Source: Pseudoalteromonas luteoviolacea (GTDB taxonomy: Bacteria > Pseudomonadota > Gammaproteobacteria > Enterobacterales > Alteromonadaceae). From it: 64,000 nucleotides of DNA. Position 1 is the first letter of the stretch, and each line of letters starts with the position of its first letter. Position numbers and translations under genes: made by a program. The stretch lies in NCBI RefSeq assembly GCF_001750165.1, contig NZ_CP015411.1, positions 4,254,501 to 4,318,500 on the forward strand, in the 5' to 3' direction. The notes beneath the pieces were generated by a model. It was not told the DNA's origin, did no database searches, and worked only from the letters and a program-made list of their open reading frames with translations. Positions 34,166 to 43,379 of this stretch are shown in pieces.

Positions 34166-35740
34166 ATGGGAAATAAAAATTTAAAGCTAACTAAACTTGC
34201 CCTTGCATTGGGTTTAACAGTTGGTTTAACAGGTTGTTTCAGCGACAATGATAACGATGTCACAGTCACTCCGCCAGATCCAGGTAACGGTACAGTAACC
34301 GTTCCTTCACCTGACACTCCACCAGCACTATCGTCTTACATTTCTTTGATCGTAACAGACAACGCAAACGACAATGTTGTTTCTTCTTCAATCAGCTTCC
34401 TAGCTGATGGTGAAGCATTTACAGGTGTTACCGACCTTGATGGTACGGCAATCACAGAACTTAGTTCTGAAACGGGTAGTTTCACATTTAAGGTTGCTGA
34501 CGGCGTAACAGCTGATGACTTTGTGGTTGTAGTTAATGCTGACAACTACATCCAGAACAGTGCTGTAGTTGATTTATCATCTGATGAAGACGTGATTGAC
34601 GTAGCAGTTAAACTAATCAGTGCAGAAGGTGTAGTTACAACAGTAACTGGTACTTCTACTGGTGGTAAGCTTGCTGAAGAAGTTAAGTCAGACAACTTAA
34701 CGATTTCAACTGACGTAGAACTTCAAGATGCAGATGGTAACCCTGTATCAGGTGCAGTGTCTATCGCTATTGCAAGTGCTGACACTGGTGAAGGTGACGT
34801 AAGTGCAGCTGACCTTATTCCAGCTGGTTTAAATAACGGCACTGCTGGTGCTGGTCAGGTATTAGTTCCTGCAGCAGTTGTTACTGTAAACATCGATGCT
34901 GGCGGTACAGCAGTTAAGAAGCTTTCTGAAGCAGTAACACTAACAGCTAACATTGCGAGTGACTTCAAAGATGGCCTTGCAGCAGGCGATTCTTTTGATG
35001 TATTCACTTATAACGAAGTAACTGGTGAGTGGTCAGATTTAGGCAGCGATGCGACTTTAGGTGCGCTAAGTGGCACTAGCTTCCCAGCAACGTTTGAAAC
35101 ATCGAACTTTTCAAGTTTCGTACCAGTAGAATCAGTAGCTGCGTGTTCGACTCCTGTATCATTTGCATTCACAGGTACAGCAGTGCCTGCATCTGGTTTA
35201 AACTTAAGTATTGCGTCTAACTCTCTAAGAATTAACCAAAAGATTAAACAGTCAAACGGTACGCTTTTCACTGCCGATGCAGCTCAAAAAGCAGGTATCA
35301 CGGCAACTTCAACTGTTGACATCGTAGTTCAAGATGACAACGGGAACTCTTGGGGTTCAGCAAGCGCTGTTGAGTTATGTGGTGAGATTACATTAGAGCT
35401 TGCTCCACAAGTTACTTACACAGACCAAACATTTGCGCTGACATACTCATGTAGTAACTCAGATACGCCTGATACAACATTAGACTTCACTGGTGCTTTA
35501 GTTCGCTACAATCAAGCTGGCAAGGCTCCTCTAATTGCTGCTGAGACATCTGCTGGCACATACTCTCTAACGGGTCTAGAGAACGATGCAACTTACCAAA
35601 TCTCTGTCATCCCTGTAGGTGTAGATGTAGGTAATGCATCGCTAACAGTGGCTGACTTCGTTGCTGGTGGTGATAACCCATCATTCAACGTTGCGCGTGA
35701 TAACTGTACAGTTCAAACAGTTACAGGCTCTGGAAGCTAA
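34166..35740 (+). CDS. Large outer lipoprotein of unknown function, beta-rich
   Basis: 524 residues from the ATG at 34166; an upstream in-frame ATG at 34079 would bury the signal peptide behind 29 residues and is not used. Lipoprotein signal ends in LTGC with lipidated Cys24. After a short Pro/Gly/Thr linker (TPPDPGNGTVTVPSPDTPP) the protein is rich in Val, Thr, Ala, Asp and Gly. It appears to comprise several beta-sandwich-like segments, including carboxypeptidase-regulatory-like stretches (LVVTDN...FLADGEAFTGVTDLDGTA). No enzyme motif is seen. Codon use is strongly biased, suggesting high expression. Surface-exposed adhesin or matrix component is a guess. Ends in a strong terminator. Confidence 0.75.
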   Translation: MGNKNLKLTKLALALGLTVGLTGCFSDNDNDVTVTPPDPGNGTVTVPSPDTPPALSSYISLIVTDNANDNVVSSSISFLADGEAFTGVTDLDGTAITELSSETGSFTFKVADGVTADDFVVVVNADNYIQNSAVVDLSSDEDVIDVAVKLISAEGVVTTVTGTSTGGKLAEEVKSDNLTISTDVELQDADGNPVSGAVSIAIASADTGEGDVSAADLIPAGLNNGTAGAGQVLVPAAVVTVNIDAGGTAVKKLSEAVTLTANIASDFKDGLAAGDSFDVFTYNEVTGEWSDLGSDATLGALSGTSFPATFETSNFSSFVPVESVAACSTPVSFAFTGTAVPASGLNLSIASNSLRINQKIKQSNGTLFTADAAQKAGITATSTVDIVVQDDNGNSWGSASAVELCGEITLELAPQVTYTDQTFALTYSCSNSDTPDTTLDFTGALVRYNQAGKAPLIAAETSAGTYSLTGLENDATYQISVIPVGVDVGNASLTVADFVAGGDNPSFNVARDNCTVQTVTGSGS

Positions 35741-35759
35741 TTAAAGTAAACTGAACATA

Positions 35760-35787
35760 AAGCTGCGAATTCGCAGCTTTTTTTTTT
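35760..35787 (+). terminator. Intrinsic terminator of the lipoprotein gene
   Basis: AAGCTGCGAA and TTCGCAGCTT form a perfect 20-bp palindrome, effectively a 9-bp stem, followed by eight T. It is 20 bp past the stop. Strong rho-independent signal. Confidence 0.9.
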
Positions 35788-36560
35788 GCATGCTCGTACA
35801 ATATGACCTCTAGCATAGCTTTTAGCTTAAATAATCAGATTAGTAATCATAACTACAAAATACTGGACGGGTACATGTGGAAATAGATACCCCTGTTAAG
35901 CCGCTTAGTTAAGGCAAAAAAATATAACGATTGGAACTAGTACGGTACCCCACTTACTTTTAGTAAGGTTCATTACTTACATTAAGTACTCAAGGTTGCC
36001 CATAAAAGCTCGCAACCCTAAAGCTTCATGACGTCATTCATGATTGCAAATATCTAACCATAAAATAACTCAAACTAATAAAAAGCCGATTCTACCTTTC
36101 TATGATTAAATTTCTCAAATCGCCACCGTGATATAGACCTCTCCTTATCATAAATTAAGCTTCTTTAACTATTATTTAGAAGTCCAGTTTTCCAAAGTAT
36201 TTAGTACATATCATTTATGCACTAGAAACTGCCTTTTACTCCCCAGACTGACAAATACGTGTTAATGGCAGCTTAGCCTCAAAGGTTGTCTCTCTACCCT
36301 TAACGACTGACGGTGGTCATTATCAAGCACTTCAAGAAGTCTATTAGATACCCATAGCTTTATGCATCATTCATACAGCCCATCAATTACAAATTACGTT
36401 TTGGAGTGCTTACTTGTCGCATTGTACAATCTCACTCTTTTATTAATAGTAGCTCTACTTGCGAACGGAGGATTGTGGTGGGGTTGACGTATATATTACA
36501 GGTATCATTTTAGCTGACACCGAGGTTTTAACCCTATAAAGTGTCAGCTAAGCTCTCACC
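35788..36560. other. 773-bp noncoding stretch between the lipoprotein and YjbH-like genes
   Basis: No frame of worthwhile length. Small structures are present: a 6-bp GGTTGC/GCAACC inverted repeat near 35994-36018, a CTTACT/AGTAAG hairpin at 35953-35967, and a TGACGTCA palindrome near 36028-36035. A larger inverted repeat at 36511-36550 is listed separately. Part of it is the 3' region of the YjbH-like gene. The length is unusual for this compact genome; an undetected small RNA or a decayed gene is possible. Confidence 0.5.
36511..36550. repeat. Long-loop inverted repeat downstream of the YjbH-like gene
   Basis: TAGCTGACAC (36511-36520) and GTGTCAGCTA (36541-36550) are perfect 10-bp inverted arms with 20 bases between. 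They lie 10 bp past the stop of the minus-strand gene. With no U run it could be a terminator needing Rho or a remnant of a small mobile element. Confidence 0.5.
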
Positions 36561-38675
36561 TTACTTATATGTAAGGTAAGCTTCTCGTAGCCTCTCTAGA
36601 TTTGCATAAATATAATCTACTGAATTACGACCTTGATTAAAGAAGGTTCTGTTAAGACTAATGTTACTCTTTGGTGCATACGCCTGCTGATAAACTAAGT
36701 AGTTACTACTATTACCTATACGTGTACCCACTTGATGTCGCCATGCATGGTTCCCTTTAATTTGACCATACCTCGTCACATTCATGCTTTTACGCTTGGA
36801 CAATGGAATACTCAATGCGATACCTGCAACTTGTGCATCAGTCTCTTCTCCATATACCGCAACATAACTATCACCAAACCAGAATCGTGTTTCCACTTTA
36901 AAACCGCTATCTTTTCTCCAGAATTTACCACCGGTTACATGAAAACTAATATCTTTTTCAGCCCAATTATATTGATACTCTACCGTATGATAATCGCGGT
37001 CCGCATCATAGTCTTTGTAATCAAAAAAACCATATGTATTCGTTACTTTGTGATCACCTTCAGGACTAACCCAAGCCGTCTCATTAATAATACCTGTATA
37101 CTTATGAAACTCTCTAAAGAAACCTATTTTAGTTTGATTGTAGATCCCCCAAGGTAACTCATAAGTTTGATAGAAAAAGGCGCTACTTACACCATTGTGC
37201 TCCGAACGTTCATTAAATGCGCGGAACTCTTTAAAGTCATCACTTTCAGAAACAACTGTCTGTGCAGAAACATTAAAGCCAGCCCCTTTCCAAACGGGAA
37301 CCGTAAAATCTGCACGAAGAGCTAATGAATAATCAAATACACCAAGCTCTGTCGCGTGAGTAGAGCTAAGCTCAGGACTGATTGTCACTCGAGGTTTAAA
37401 ATAAGAAGTGTTAGAGGCATGTAACCCTACCCATGACACGCCCCCAATGCTACGCATTGCGCCAAGTTTTGCTTTTACGACTGGACGTTCATTATTGTTG
37501 ATAAAGCGCTCATAACTGCTTACATCTCCTGAAAGAGCAAGCATGGGTAATCCGTGGTTTTTCAACTGCAAAACAAACTCAGCATTAGTACCTGAGAATA
37601 ATTCGCTGATGCGCCCGGCAACAAGACCTAAGGCATCTACTTCGTTATGGTTAAACACTGCGTTTTCAAATGATACAATCACAACAGGTTGCGTATTAAA
37701 GCCAACTCTCACAGACTCAAAGCCGTCAGCTATCAGTACATTTCGTAACTTTCTTGCTAACCGATTCAATTCCGGTTTGTCCAATGAGGCTACAACCTCA
37801 GACTTTACAGGCTTGGCCTGCTTTGTCACATCTGCCTCACTGGCATTCTGAAGTGGATTATTTTTAGCAGGATGATTAGTTTTAATTGGCGCGGGCGCAG
37901 CCGCAGTTTTTGATTTATAAGTTTGGTCTGCCTTGTTAAATGGAGCAACAAAATCAACCCCCCAATACACATCTTTTTCAGAGTGCTCTGTATTACTATA
38001 AAACCGACTGCTAAATGTAAGTTTTCCTATATCATATAGCCACTGCTCAGGCACAGTCAGCCTTGCTGCGGCATTAAATGCTTCTGCATCATGCTCTACT
38101 TGAAGTGCGAACCAATCAACAGGCATCCACTCGATACCCGCCAAAAAGCCATTGTTCACGCCTGCTTCGTGTTCACTAGTAGCAACACCCAATGAAAACC
38201 TAAAGTCAGAAAACTCCTTAGACGCAACAGCAAAGTATGTTTCATACCTGTTTAAAGCACCACCAATATCTTTCGCCCCAACGGCAATGTCAAACCAGTC
38301 TATTGGTAGAAAAGATAGCTGATATTTTGCATTAAAAGATAAATCTCTTTGCTGTTCATCTCCATTATTTACTCTTGGATCAAATAAGTTATCATGAGTA
38401 CTGTGTGAAGCGATTTGGCCACTTACTTCCAACCCATCATACAGCCCTGCAGAAAACACAAAGTTGTGACCATCGACAAACTCTCTGCCAAAACTATCTA
38501 ACATATTGGTATAGCTAATACCAAACGAACCTTTACTCAGCACCTTTGCGTTACTTGTGTTGATTAACCCAGTAAAGCCTGTAAAGTTTTGATAGGTATT
38601 TAAAGATTCAGATGCAAAGCTAGGTACTGCAACTGCAACAACCCCTGTTGCAAGTAAGGTAGTTAATTTAGACAT
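36561..38675 (-). CDS. YjbH-domain exopolysaccharide outer-membrane protein
   Basis: 704 residues (E. coli YjbH 698). A signal peptide ends near residue 22, then comes the family opening NFTGFTGLINTSNAKVLSKGSFGISYTN, followed by beta-strand-rich sequence. A Pro/Ala/Lys/Asn linker sits near residues 255-285, and the C-terminal barrel-like region follows. In E. coli, YjbEFGH is implicated in extracellular polysaccharide production and YjbH is predicted to be an outer-membrane porin-like protein. Here no yjbEFG genes adjoin; the gene lies just downstream of the polysaccharide locus, 355 bp away, on the same strand. Its role in export or anchoring of that polymer is inferred. Confidence 0.82.
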   Translation of the reverse strand: MSKLTTLLATGVVAVAVPSFASESLNTYQNFTGFTGLINTSNAKVLSKGSFGISYTNMLDSFGREFVDGHNFVFSAGLYDGLEVSGQIASHSTHDNLFDPRVNNGDEQQRDLSFNAKYQLSFLPIDWFDIAVGAKDIGGALNRYETYFAVASKEFSDFRFSLGVATSEHEAGVNNGFLAGIEWMPVDWFALQVEHDAEAFNAAARLTVPEQWLYDIGKLTFSSRFYSNTEHSEKDVYWGVDFVAPFNKADQTYKSKTAAAPAPIKTNHPAKNNPLQNASEADVTKQAKPVKSEVVASLDKPELNRLARKLRNVLIADGFESVRVGFNTQPVVIVSFENAVFNHNEVDALGLVAGRISELFSGTNAEFVLQLKNHGLPMLALSGDVSSYERFINNNERPVVKAKLGAMRSIGGVSWVGLHASNTSYFKPRVTISPELSSTHATELGVFDYSLALRADFTVPVWKGAGFNVSAQTVVSESDDFKEFRAFNERSEHNGVSSAFFYQTYELPWGIYNQTKIGFFREFHKYTGIINETAWVSPEGDHKVTNTYGFFDYKDYDADRDYHTVEYQYNWAEKDISFHVTGGKFWRKDSGFKVETRFWFGDSYVAVYGEETDAQVAGIALSIPLSKRKSMNVTRYGQIKGNHAWRHQVGTRIGNSSNYLVYQQAYAPKSNISLNRTFFNQGRNSVDYIYANLERLREAYLTYK

Positions 38676-39030
38676 GATCCACGGTCCAAAGGTTATTATT
38701 TAATCCAGATTTATGCGCTGCAATATAGCATTGTAAGCAAACTGCGTGAAGAAAAAATGATAAATTTTAGGTATTAAGAAAGTTTTTGCAATGGGCTTTT
38801 TGAAATACGGGTGGCAGGTTTTGTATGAAGTTTTAATCGCTAAAAAACACCTATGATAATAACCTAGTCACCATTCATATACAGTTGTGTTTTTTTTCGC
38901 ACAATTTTTTACCACTTTAATCAGCTGACTTGATATCCCAAAATAGCGCTTTTGTTAAAGAGGAGAAACGAGCTATTCGTATCTCATTATCTCCCCTAAA
39001 TAATCTGAACAACTACAGTGACAGTAAGTA
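38676..39030. other. 355-bp gap separating the polysaccharide locus from the YjbH-like gene
   Basis: AT-rich, with the YjbH-like promoter region on the minus strand and the 3' end of the polysaccharide transcript. A weak hairpin TTGTG/CACAA with a T run lies around 38884-38903. No RfaH ops element is seen. No gene is supported; an antisense frame at 38930-39292 is a shadow of the gene to the right. Confidence 0.55.
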
Positions 39031-40998
39031 CTATTTGAAGCTAATAACCTTATTATCATTAACCTGTCGATTACTATGGCTTTCCTCAAGCTCAGTTTTT
39101 GCATTCCAAACCAAATCACAAATCCCATCTGTTGGATCAAAACCTGTCGGAGCATCCAATAAGAGTTCTCTGATTTTTTCATGTTCAAAATTATGGCATG
39201 CGATATCTAGTGCCTCTAAAAACACTTTTAATTCGGCAAGTGGCAACATAACTTCCTGTGCCGTCATAATCCGCTCATGTCCAGTTTCTTGAACGTTATC
39301 ACCAATCAGAAGCTCTTCATAAAGTTTTTCACCAGGTCTAAGCCCCGTGCATTGAATTTCAATATCACCATGCGGATTTGAATCACTTTTTATCTCTAAT
39401 CCAGACAAATGGACCATTTTAGTTGCCAAGTCTTTAATTTTGACAGATCCCCCCATGTCGAGAACAAATACATCTCCGCCTTTGCCCATAGCGCCCGCTT
39501 GAATAACTAACTGAGCAGCTTCTGGAATGGTCATAAAGAAACGTGTGATATCTGGATGAGTCAGTGTAATTGGCCCACCTTCTTTAATTTGTCTTCGAAA
39601 TAGTGGAACCACAGAACCAGACGACCCGAGGACGTTACCGAAACGAACCATCGAGAAACGTGTATTATGAATACCTTTTTGTTTATCTTGAGCAAGTCCT
39701 TGTAAACACAGTTCTGCCATCCTTTTAGTAGTGCCCATCACATTCGTAGGGCGTACAGCTTTGTCCGTACTCACTAACACGAATGTTTCTACCTTGGCAT
39801 TTATTGCTGCTTTTGCAGAATAGTAAGTACCAAATACATTATTGCGGATCCCTTCGACCACGTTGTGTTCCACAAGAGGAACATGTTTATAGGCCGCAGC
39901 GTGGTATACAGTTTGAACACCAAAGGCAATCATACAGGTCTCTAAACGATTTATGTGTTGAACAGAGCCCATTATGGGGATCAACTCAATATTCAACTCT
40001 CTAGCTCGAATTACTTCACTTAATTCTTTTTCGATCGAATAAAGCGCAAACTCAGAGAGTTCAAATAGAACAAGCTTTGATGGAGATTGCTTTATAATCT
40101 GACGACATAACTCAGAACCAATAGAACCACCTGCACCAGTTACCATTACAGACTTATCCATAATATTCGCATTCAGTAAATTCTGTTTAGGCTCAACTGG
40201 ATCTCTACCTAACAAATCTTCGATTTCGACATCTTTTATTTCATCAAGTGTCGCTCGTCCTTCAACAACATCTACCATGCCTGGTATTGTCATAACTTCT
40301 ACTGGTAAGTTCTCCAGTTGAGCTAAAATTTCTTTGCGCCGAGCACGACTTTCGCTGGGCATAGCGAGCAGCACTTTTTTAACTTTATTACTTTCCAATA
40401 AACTATATATGCCGTCGAACGCAATTACTGGTATGCCTTGCAATATGGCACCTTGCTTTAACTTATCATCATCAATAAAGGCACTAACATAGTACTCGTC
40501 ACCAGCTCCTATAGCGGGTGCAAGCTGCCTACCAGCAGAACCGGCACCATAAATAACAACAGGAGTTTTGTTAACGGTAGCTAAACGTCCCATCATAGCT
40601 CTAACCATTATTCTTGAACCACCGACAGCTAAAATCAGTAACCAAGCATAAATAACAGGCATAGTACGAGGAACATCTATATTAGTAAAAAATGAGGCTA
40701 AAACGAGGACCACAGTGCTTATCGATGTACCAACAACGATAGCGCCAACGGCATGTGAGCCAACATACCTAAGCACAGCCCGATATAAGCCTAGATTTAC
40801 AAAAGCAAACAAACTACACGGTATTACGATTGAAAGTAATAACCAATTTTCAATTTCGAACAAGGGTTGAATGCTGTCGAGACGTACAATTAGAGATAGC
40901 CAGAAAGCGCTTACGATAAAGAACGTATCAATCAATAAAGTTAGGAGACGTTTTTTTGAACGAGGTGCCCTTAAAACAGAACTGAACAAACTATCCAT
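39031..40998 (-). CDS. wbpM: Membrane-bound nucleotide-sugar 4,6-dehydratase, WbpM/CapD family
   Basis: 655 residues, the size of WbpM. Four membrane helices come first (about 18-36, 48-68, 83-102, 110-128), then a CoA-binding-like Rossmann domain with YGAGSAGRQL. A second SDR domain follows, with TGAGGSIGSELCRQ at about 290-305 and the STDKAVRPTNVMGTTKR segment. Met and Lys take the usual Tyr-xxx-Lys place, typical of WbpM. It converts UDP-GlcNAc to UDP-2-acetamido-2,6-dideoxy-xylo-4-hexulose. Combined with the adjacent WbpV-like reductase, UDP-QuiNAc or UDP-FucNAc would be made. Last gene of the locus. Confidence 0.93.
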   Translation of the reverse strand: MDSLFSSVLRAPRSKKRLLTLLIDTFFIVSAFWLSLIVRLDSIQPLFEIENWLLLSIVIPCSLFAFVNLGLYRAVLRYVGSHAVGAIVVGTSISTVVLVLASFFTNIDVPRTMPVIYAWLLILAVGGSRIMVRAMMGRLATVNKTPVVIYGAGSAGRQLAPAIGAGDEYYVSAFIDDDKLKQGAILQGIPVIAFDGIYSLLESNKVKKVLLAMPSESRARRKEILAQLENLPVEVMTIPGMVDVVEGRATLDEIKDVEIEDLLGRDPVEPKQNLLNANIMDKSVMVTGAGGSIGSELCRQIIKQSPSKLVLFELSEFALYSIEKELSEVIRARELNIELIPIMGSVQHINRLETCMIAFGVQTVYHAAAYKHVPLVEHNVVEGIRNNVFGTYYSAKAAINAKVETFVLVSTDKAVRPTNVMGTTKRMAELCLQGLAQDKQKGIHNTRFSMVRFGNVLGSSGSVVPLFRRQIKEGGPITLTHPDITRFFMTIPEAAQLVIQAGAMGKGGDVFVLDMGGSVKIKDLATKMVHLSGLEIKSDSNPHGDIEIQCTGLRPGEKLYEELLIGDNVQETGHERIMTAQEVMLPLAELKVFLEALDIACHNFEHEKIRELLLDAPTGFDPTDGICDLVWNAKTELEESHSNRQVNDNKVISFK

Positions 40999-41117
40999 TG
41001 TAAATCCTTGAGTTTCTATACGTAACTAGCACAGGTTTATTTAAAATAATACACAATAATGTAAAAACTGCCATTAAGCTGCCCTTAGACGGAGGTTAAT
41101 TTGGGCTCTTTAATACA

Positions 41118-41666
41118 TTAATTGACACGGTCACCGCTGCCACTCCCCGTCACCGTCATCAAAATGTACTTAAAGTAGCTTGTTAGATTTAAGCCATCTA
41201 ACATCTGCTTGTCAGTTTTTGCAAGCAACTCAGGAGTCGACATATCAATTTCATTAACTTGAGAAAGCCCTGTAATGCCTGGCCTTGCGTCATAAATATT
41301 CTGTGCGTCTCTGGCTTGAGTCAGCTCTTCTTGGTTAAATAAACCAGGTCTCGGGCCAACTAAACTCATTTCGCCTTTAAGTACATTCCATAGCTGTGGC
41401 AATTCATCCAGCTTCGTCTTTCGCAAAAAACTGCCGAACCGAGTAATAGACGAACTGCTGGCCAGATGACTGGCAACCGAAGCTGTATCCACCTTCATTG
41501 TTCTGAATTTAACAAGAGTGAACGGTTTTTTGTTTCGGCCGACCCTTACCTGAGTAAAAATCGGAGATCCAGTATCAAAAAGCCCAATTATATAGAGAAT
41601 TAGTAAAAATGGCATCGCAAAAATTAAGCCGAATAACGAGAAGAAAATATCGAGTATACGAATCAT
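41118..41666 (-). CDS. Initiating sugar-phosphate transferase (PglC-like)
   Basis: 182 residues, the minimal phosphoglycosyl transferase of the PglC class. An N-terminal membrane-inserted helix (IRILDIFFSLFGLIFAMPFLLILYIIG) is followed by the KFRTMK and TRFGSFLRKTKLDELPQLWNVLKGEMSLVGPRP core. The Asp-Glu pair in KLDELPQ performs the covalent chemistry. It would load a sugar phosphate, most likely QuiNAc or a related N-acetyl sugar, on undecaprenyl phosphate and begin the repeat unit. Encoded between the epimerase/reductase and the dehydratase that make its donor. Confidence 0.92.
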   Translation of the reverse strand: MIRILDIFFSLFGLIFAMPFLLILYIIGLFDTGSPIFTQVRVGRNKKPFTLVKFRTMKVDTASVASHLASSSSITRFGSFLRKTKLDELPQLWNVLKGEMSLVGPRPGLFNQEELTQARDAQNIYDARPGITGLSQVNEIDMSTPELLAKTDKQMLDGLNLTSYFKYILMTVTGSGSGDRVN

Positions 41667-41675
41667 TATAATATC

Positions 41676-42611
41676 CTATCTTTGCTGCTTACATGCCAAT
41701 TTAAAACCATGCTCAATGGAGTATGGCGGGCACCAGCCTAATGTATTTTTAGTGTGGGAGATGTCTACTTGCAAAGAACCTATCAACCTATCTACTACGT
41801 GCTCTTTGGACAAAATTTTGCCGAGTATTCTAAAACACCACAAAGGAATAGGGATAGTAAAATTTGATTTTCCTTGCACTTTTGCCATCATCGCAACCAT
41901 TTGTGCCGTAGAAACATCTTCGTCGTCACTCACCAAGAAGATCTGACCAACAGCTTTTGGATGCGTGATGCATACTTTTATCAGGTCAACTAAGTTATAT
42001 ACCGACACTAAACTACGTCTATTACAATTTATCGCTCTAAACGGAAGAGGCAAGCCTTTGTTGACTAATGCCATAAGCGACGCAAAGTTCGCCTTTACGC
42101 CTTCACCATAAACTAGCGGAGGTCGAATAATCACGATTTGCAAGCCTGTTTCTTTGCCCAAAGCTAATAATTGTGACTCTGCTTCTGCTTTAGAGATGCC
42201 ATAGGGATCTTCTGGGTCAGGCTTATCAGTTGAACTGAACGCAGCTCTGCCTGTGGTGCTTTCTCCATTCACCTTGATCGAGCTGACAAATACGAAGCGC
42301 TTCACACCCGCCTTTACCGCCTGCTTCGCAAGATTAAGTGTGCCAGCAGTATTCACTTCTCTAAATTCTTCCAATGGGTTTGCAGCGGTCTCACTCATGA
42401 CGTGAACACGGGCAGCAATATGTACAACCACATCAACTGATTGCAATACCGAGGAATAATCAGAACTAGGATCTATATTTGCTTCTAGATATTTATCACA
42501 TTTAGGCGCTGCCGAACGTCCAAGTAAATTAATCTCGCAAGACTCGTCTAGCGCATTCAACAAATGCCCCCCTACAAACCCGGAGTACCCTGTAATTAAA
42601 AGCCTGTCCAT
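41676..42611 (-). CDS. NAD-dependent sugar 4-reductase/epimerase, WbpV-like
   Basis: 311 residues, extended SDR with TGYSGFVGGHLL at 8-19 and catalytic YGISKAEAE (Tyr-x3-Lys) near residues 143-151. Closest in kind to WbpV/WbpK and Gne reductases, acting on the keto-sugar produced by the WbpM-like enzyme. In P. aeruginosa the wbpV, wbpL and wbpM gene order makes and transfers UDP-QuiNAc or FucNAc, and the same order occurs here. The exact stereochemistry (QuiNAc or FucNAc) cannot be told. Ends 9 bp before the transferase gene. Confidence 0.88.
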   Translation of the reverse strand: MDRLLITGYSGFVGGHLLNALDESCEINLLGRSAAPKCDKYLEANIDPSSDYSSVLQSVDVVVHIAARVHVMSETAANPLEEFREVNTAGTLNLAKQAVKAGVKRFVFVSSIKVNGESTTGRAAFSSTDKPDPEDPYGISKAEAESQLLALGKETGLQIVIIRPPLVYGEGVKANFASLMALVNKGLPLPFRAINCNRRSLVSVYNLVDLIKVCITHPKAVGQIFLVSDDEDVSTAQMVAMMAKVQGKSNFTIPIPLWCFRILGKILSKEHVVDRLIGSLQVDISHTKNTLGWCPPYSIEHGFKLACKQQR

Positions 42612-42617
42612 TAACGT

Positions 42618-43379
42618 CTAACTCGCTCTTTGTGTCTCTAAAAATTTAAAAAGGCTACTAAGGTACCAACGAAAATGCTTAGAAAAAACAGAACGATTTT
42701 TATATTCACCTTTATGTACTGCTTTAACGCCTTTTAAAAACTTAAGCGGCTGATTTTGTTGTTTAAGCCTGAAGCAAAGATCAACATCCTCGTAATACAT
42801 AAAGTATTTGGAGTCAAAACCTCCAACATCCTCAAAAGCACTGAACTGAATACATAAAAATGCACCAGATGCCCAATCGACTGCTTGTTGATCTTGTAAT
42901 TCATCTTTCTTATATGGCCTATTAATTGGCTTTAATAAGAATGGGTTGAACAAGTCTTTATACGTTGCAAAGTACCTTATTGAATTTTCTGGCACTGTAT
43001 ATTGCGTATCTTTAAATAAGTTCGGTGCATAGAATTGGTTCTGCCCTTTATTCAATTCGTTTGCCAACAACTTAAAGTCTTGTAACGTAATTTCGACATC
43101 AGGATTGAAAATGATAAACCAATCATCACCTTTTGCATGAAGTTGATCAGTTGCATAATCAAAGATGCTATTGTTATTATCACCAAATCCAAGCGGAGAT
43201 GAACTTATGATATAATCGAAATTGTGCGCATCACAGTAATCACGCAAGCGATCATCCCCAATATTATCTTTTACAACCACATCAACATAATCTAACTTCG
43301 CGATTTCAGTTAGTTCGGTATTATTAGAAATATAATCGTAATGGCCATGAGAAACGATACCTACAATCAACTTTTGCAT
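42618..43379 (-). CDS. Family 2 glycosyltransferase, probable rhamnosyltransferase
   Basis: 253 residues from the ATG at 43379, which overlaps the rmlD stop; an earlier frame start reaches further into rmlD and lacks homology. It is a GT-A fold, GT2 type. The nucleotide-binding region is SPLGFGDNNNSIFDYA, with the metal-binding DxD-like FNPDVE near residue 94. The acceptor-domain signature FMYYEDVDLCFRLKQ is near 201-215, which is close to WbbL-like rhamnosyltransferases. Next to the rml genes, so dTDP-L-rhamnose is the probable donor. A cytosolic, membrane-associated enzyme. Confidence 0.88.
   Translation of the reverse strand: MQKLIVGIVSHGHYDYISNNTELTEIAKLDYVDVVVKDNIGDDRLRDYCDAHNFDYIISSSPLGFGDNNNSIFDYATDQLHAKGDDWFIIFNPDVEITLQDFKLLANELNKGQNQFYAPNLFKDTQYTVPENSIRYFATYKDLFNPFLLKPINRPYKKDELQDQQAVDWASGAFLCIQFSAFEDVGGFDSKYFMYYEDVDLCFRLKQQNQPLKFLKGVKAVHKGEYKNRSVFSKHFRWYLSSLFKFLETQRAS

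Noticed and set aside
36732..37157. 141-codon plus-strand frame
   Set aside because: Antisense to the YjbH-like gene with poor initiation; a shadow of the real gene.
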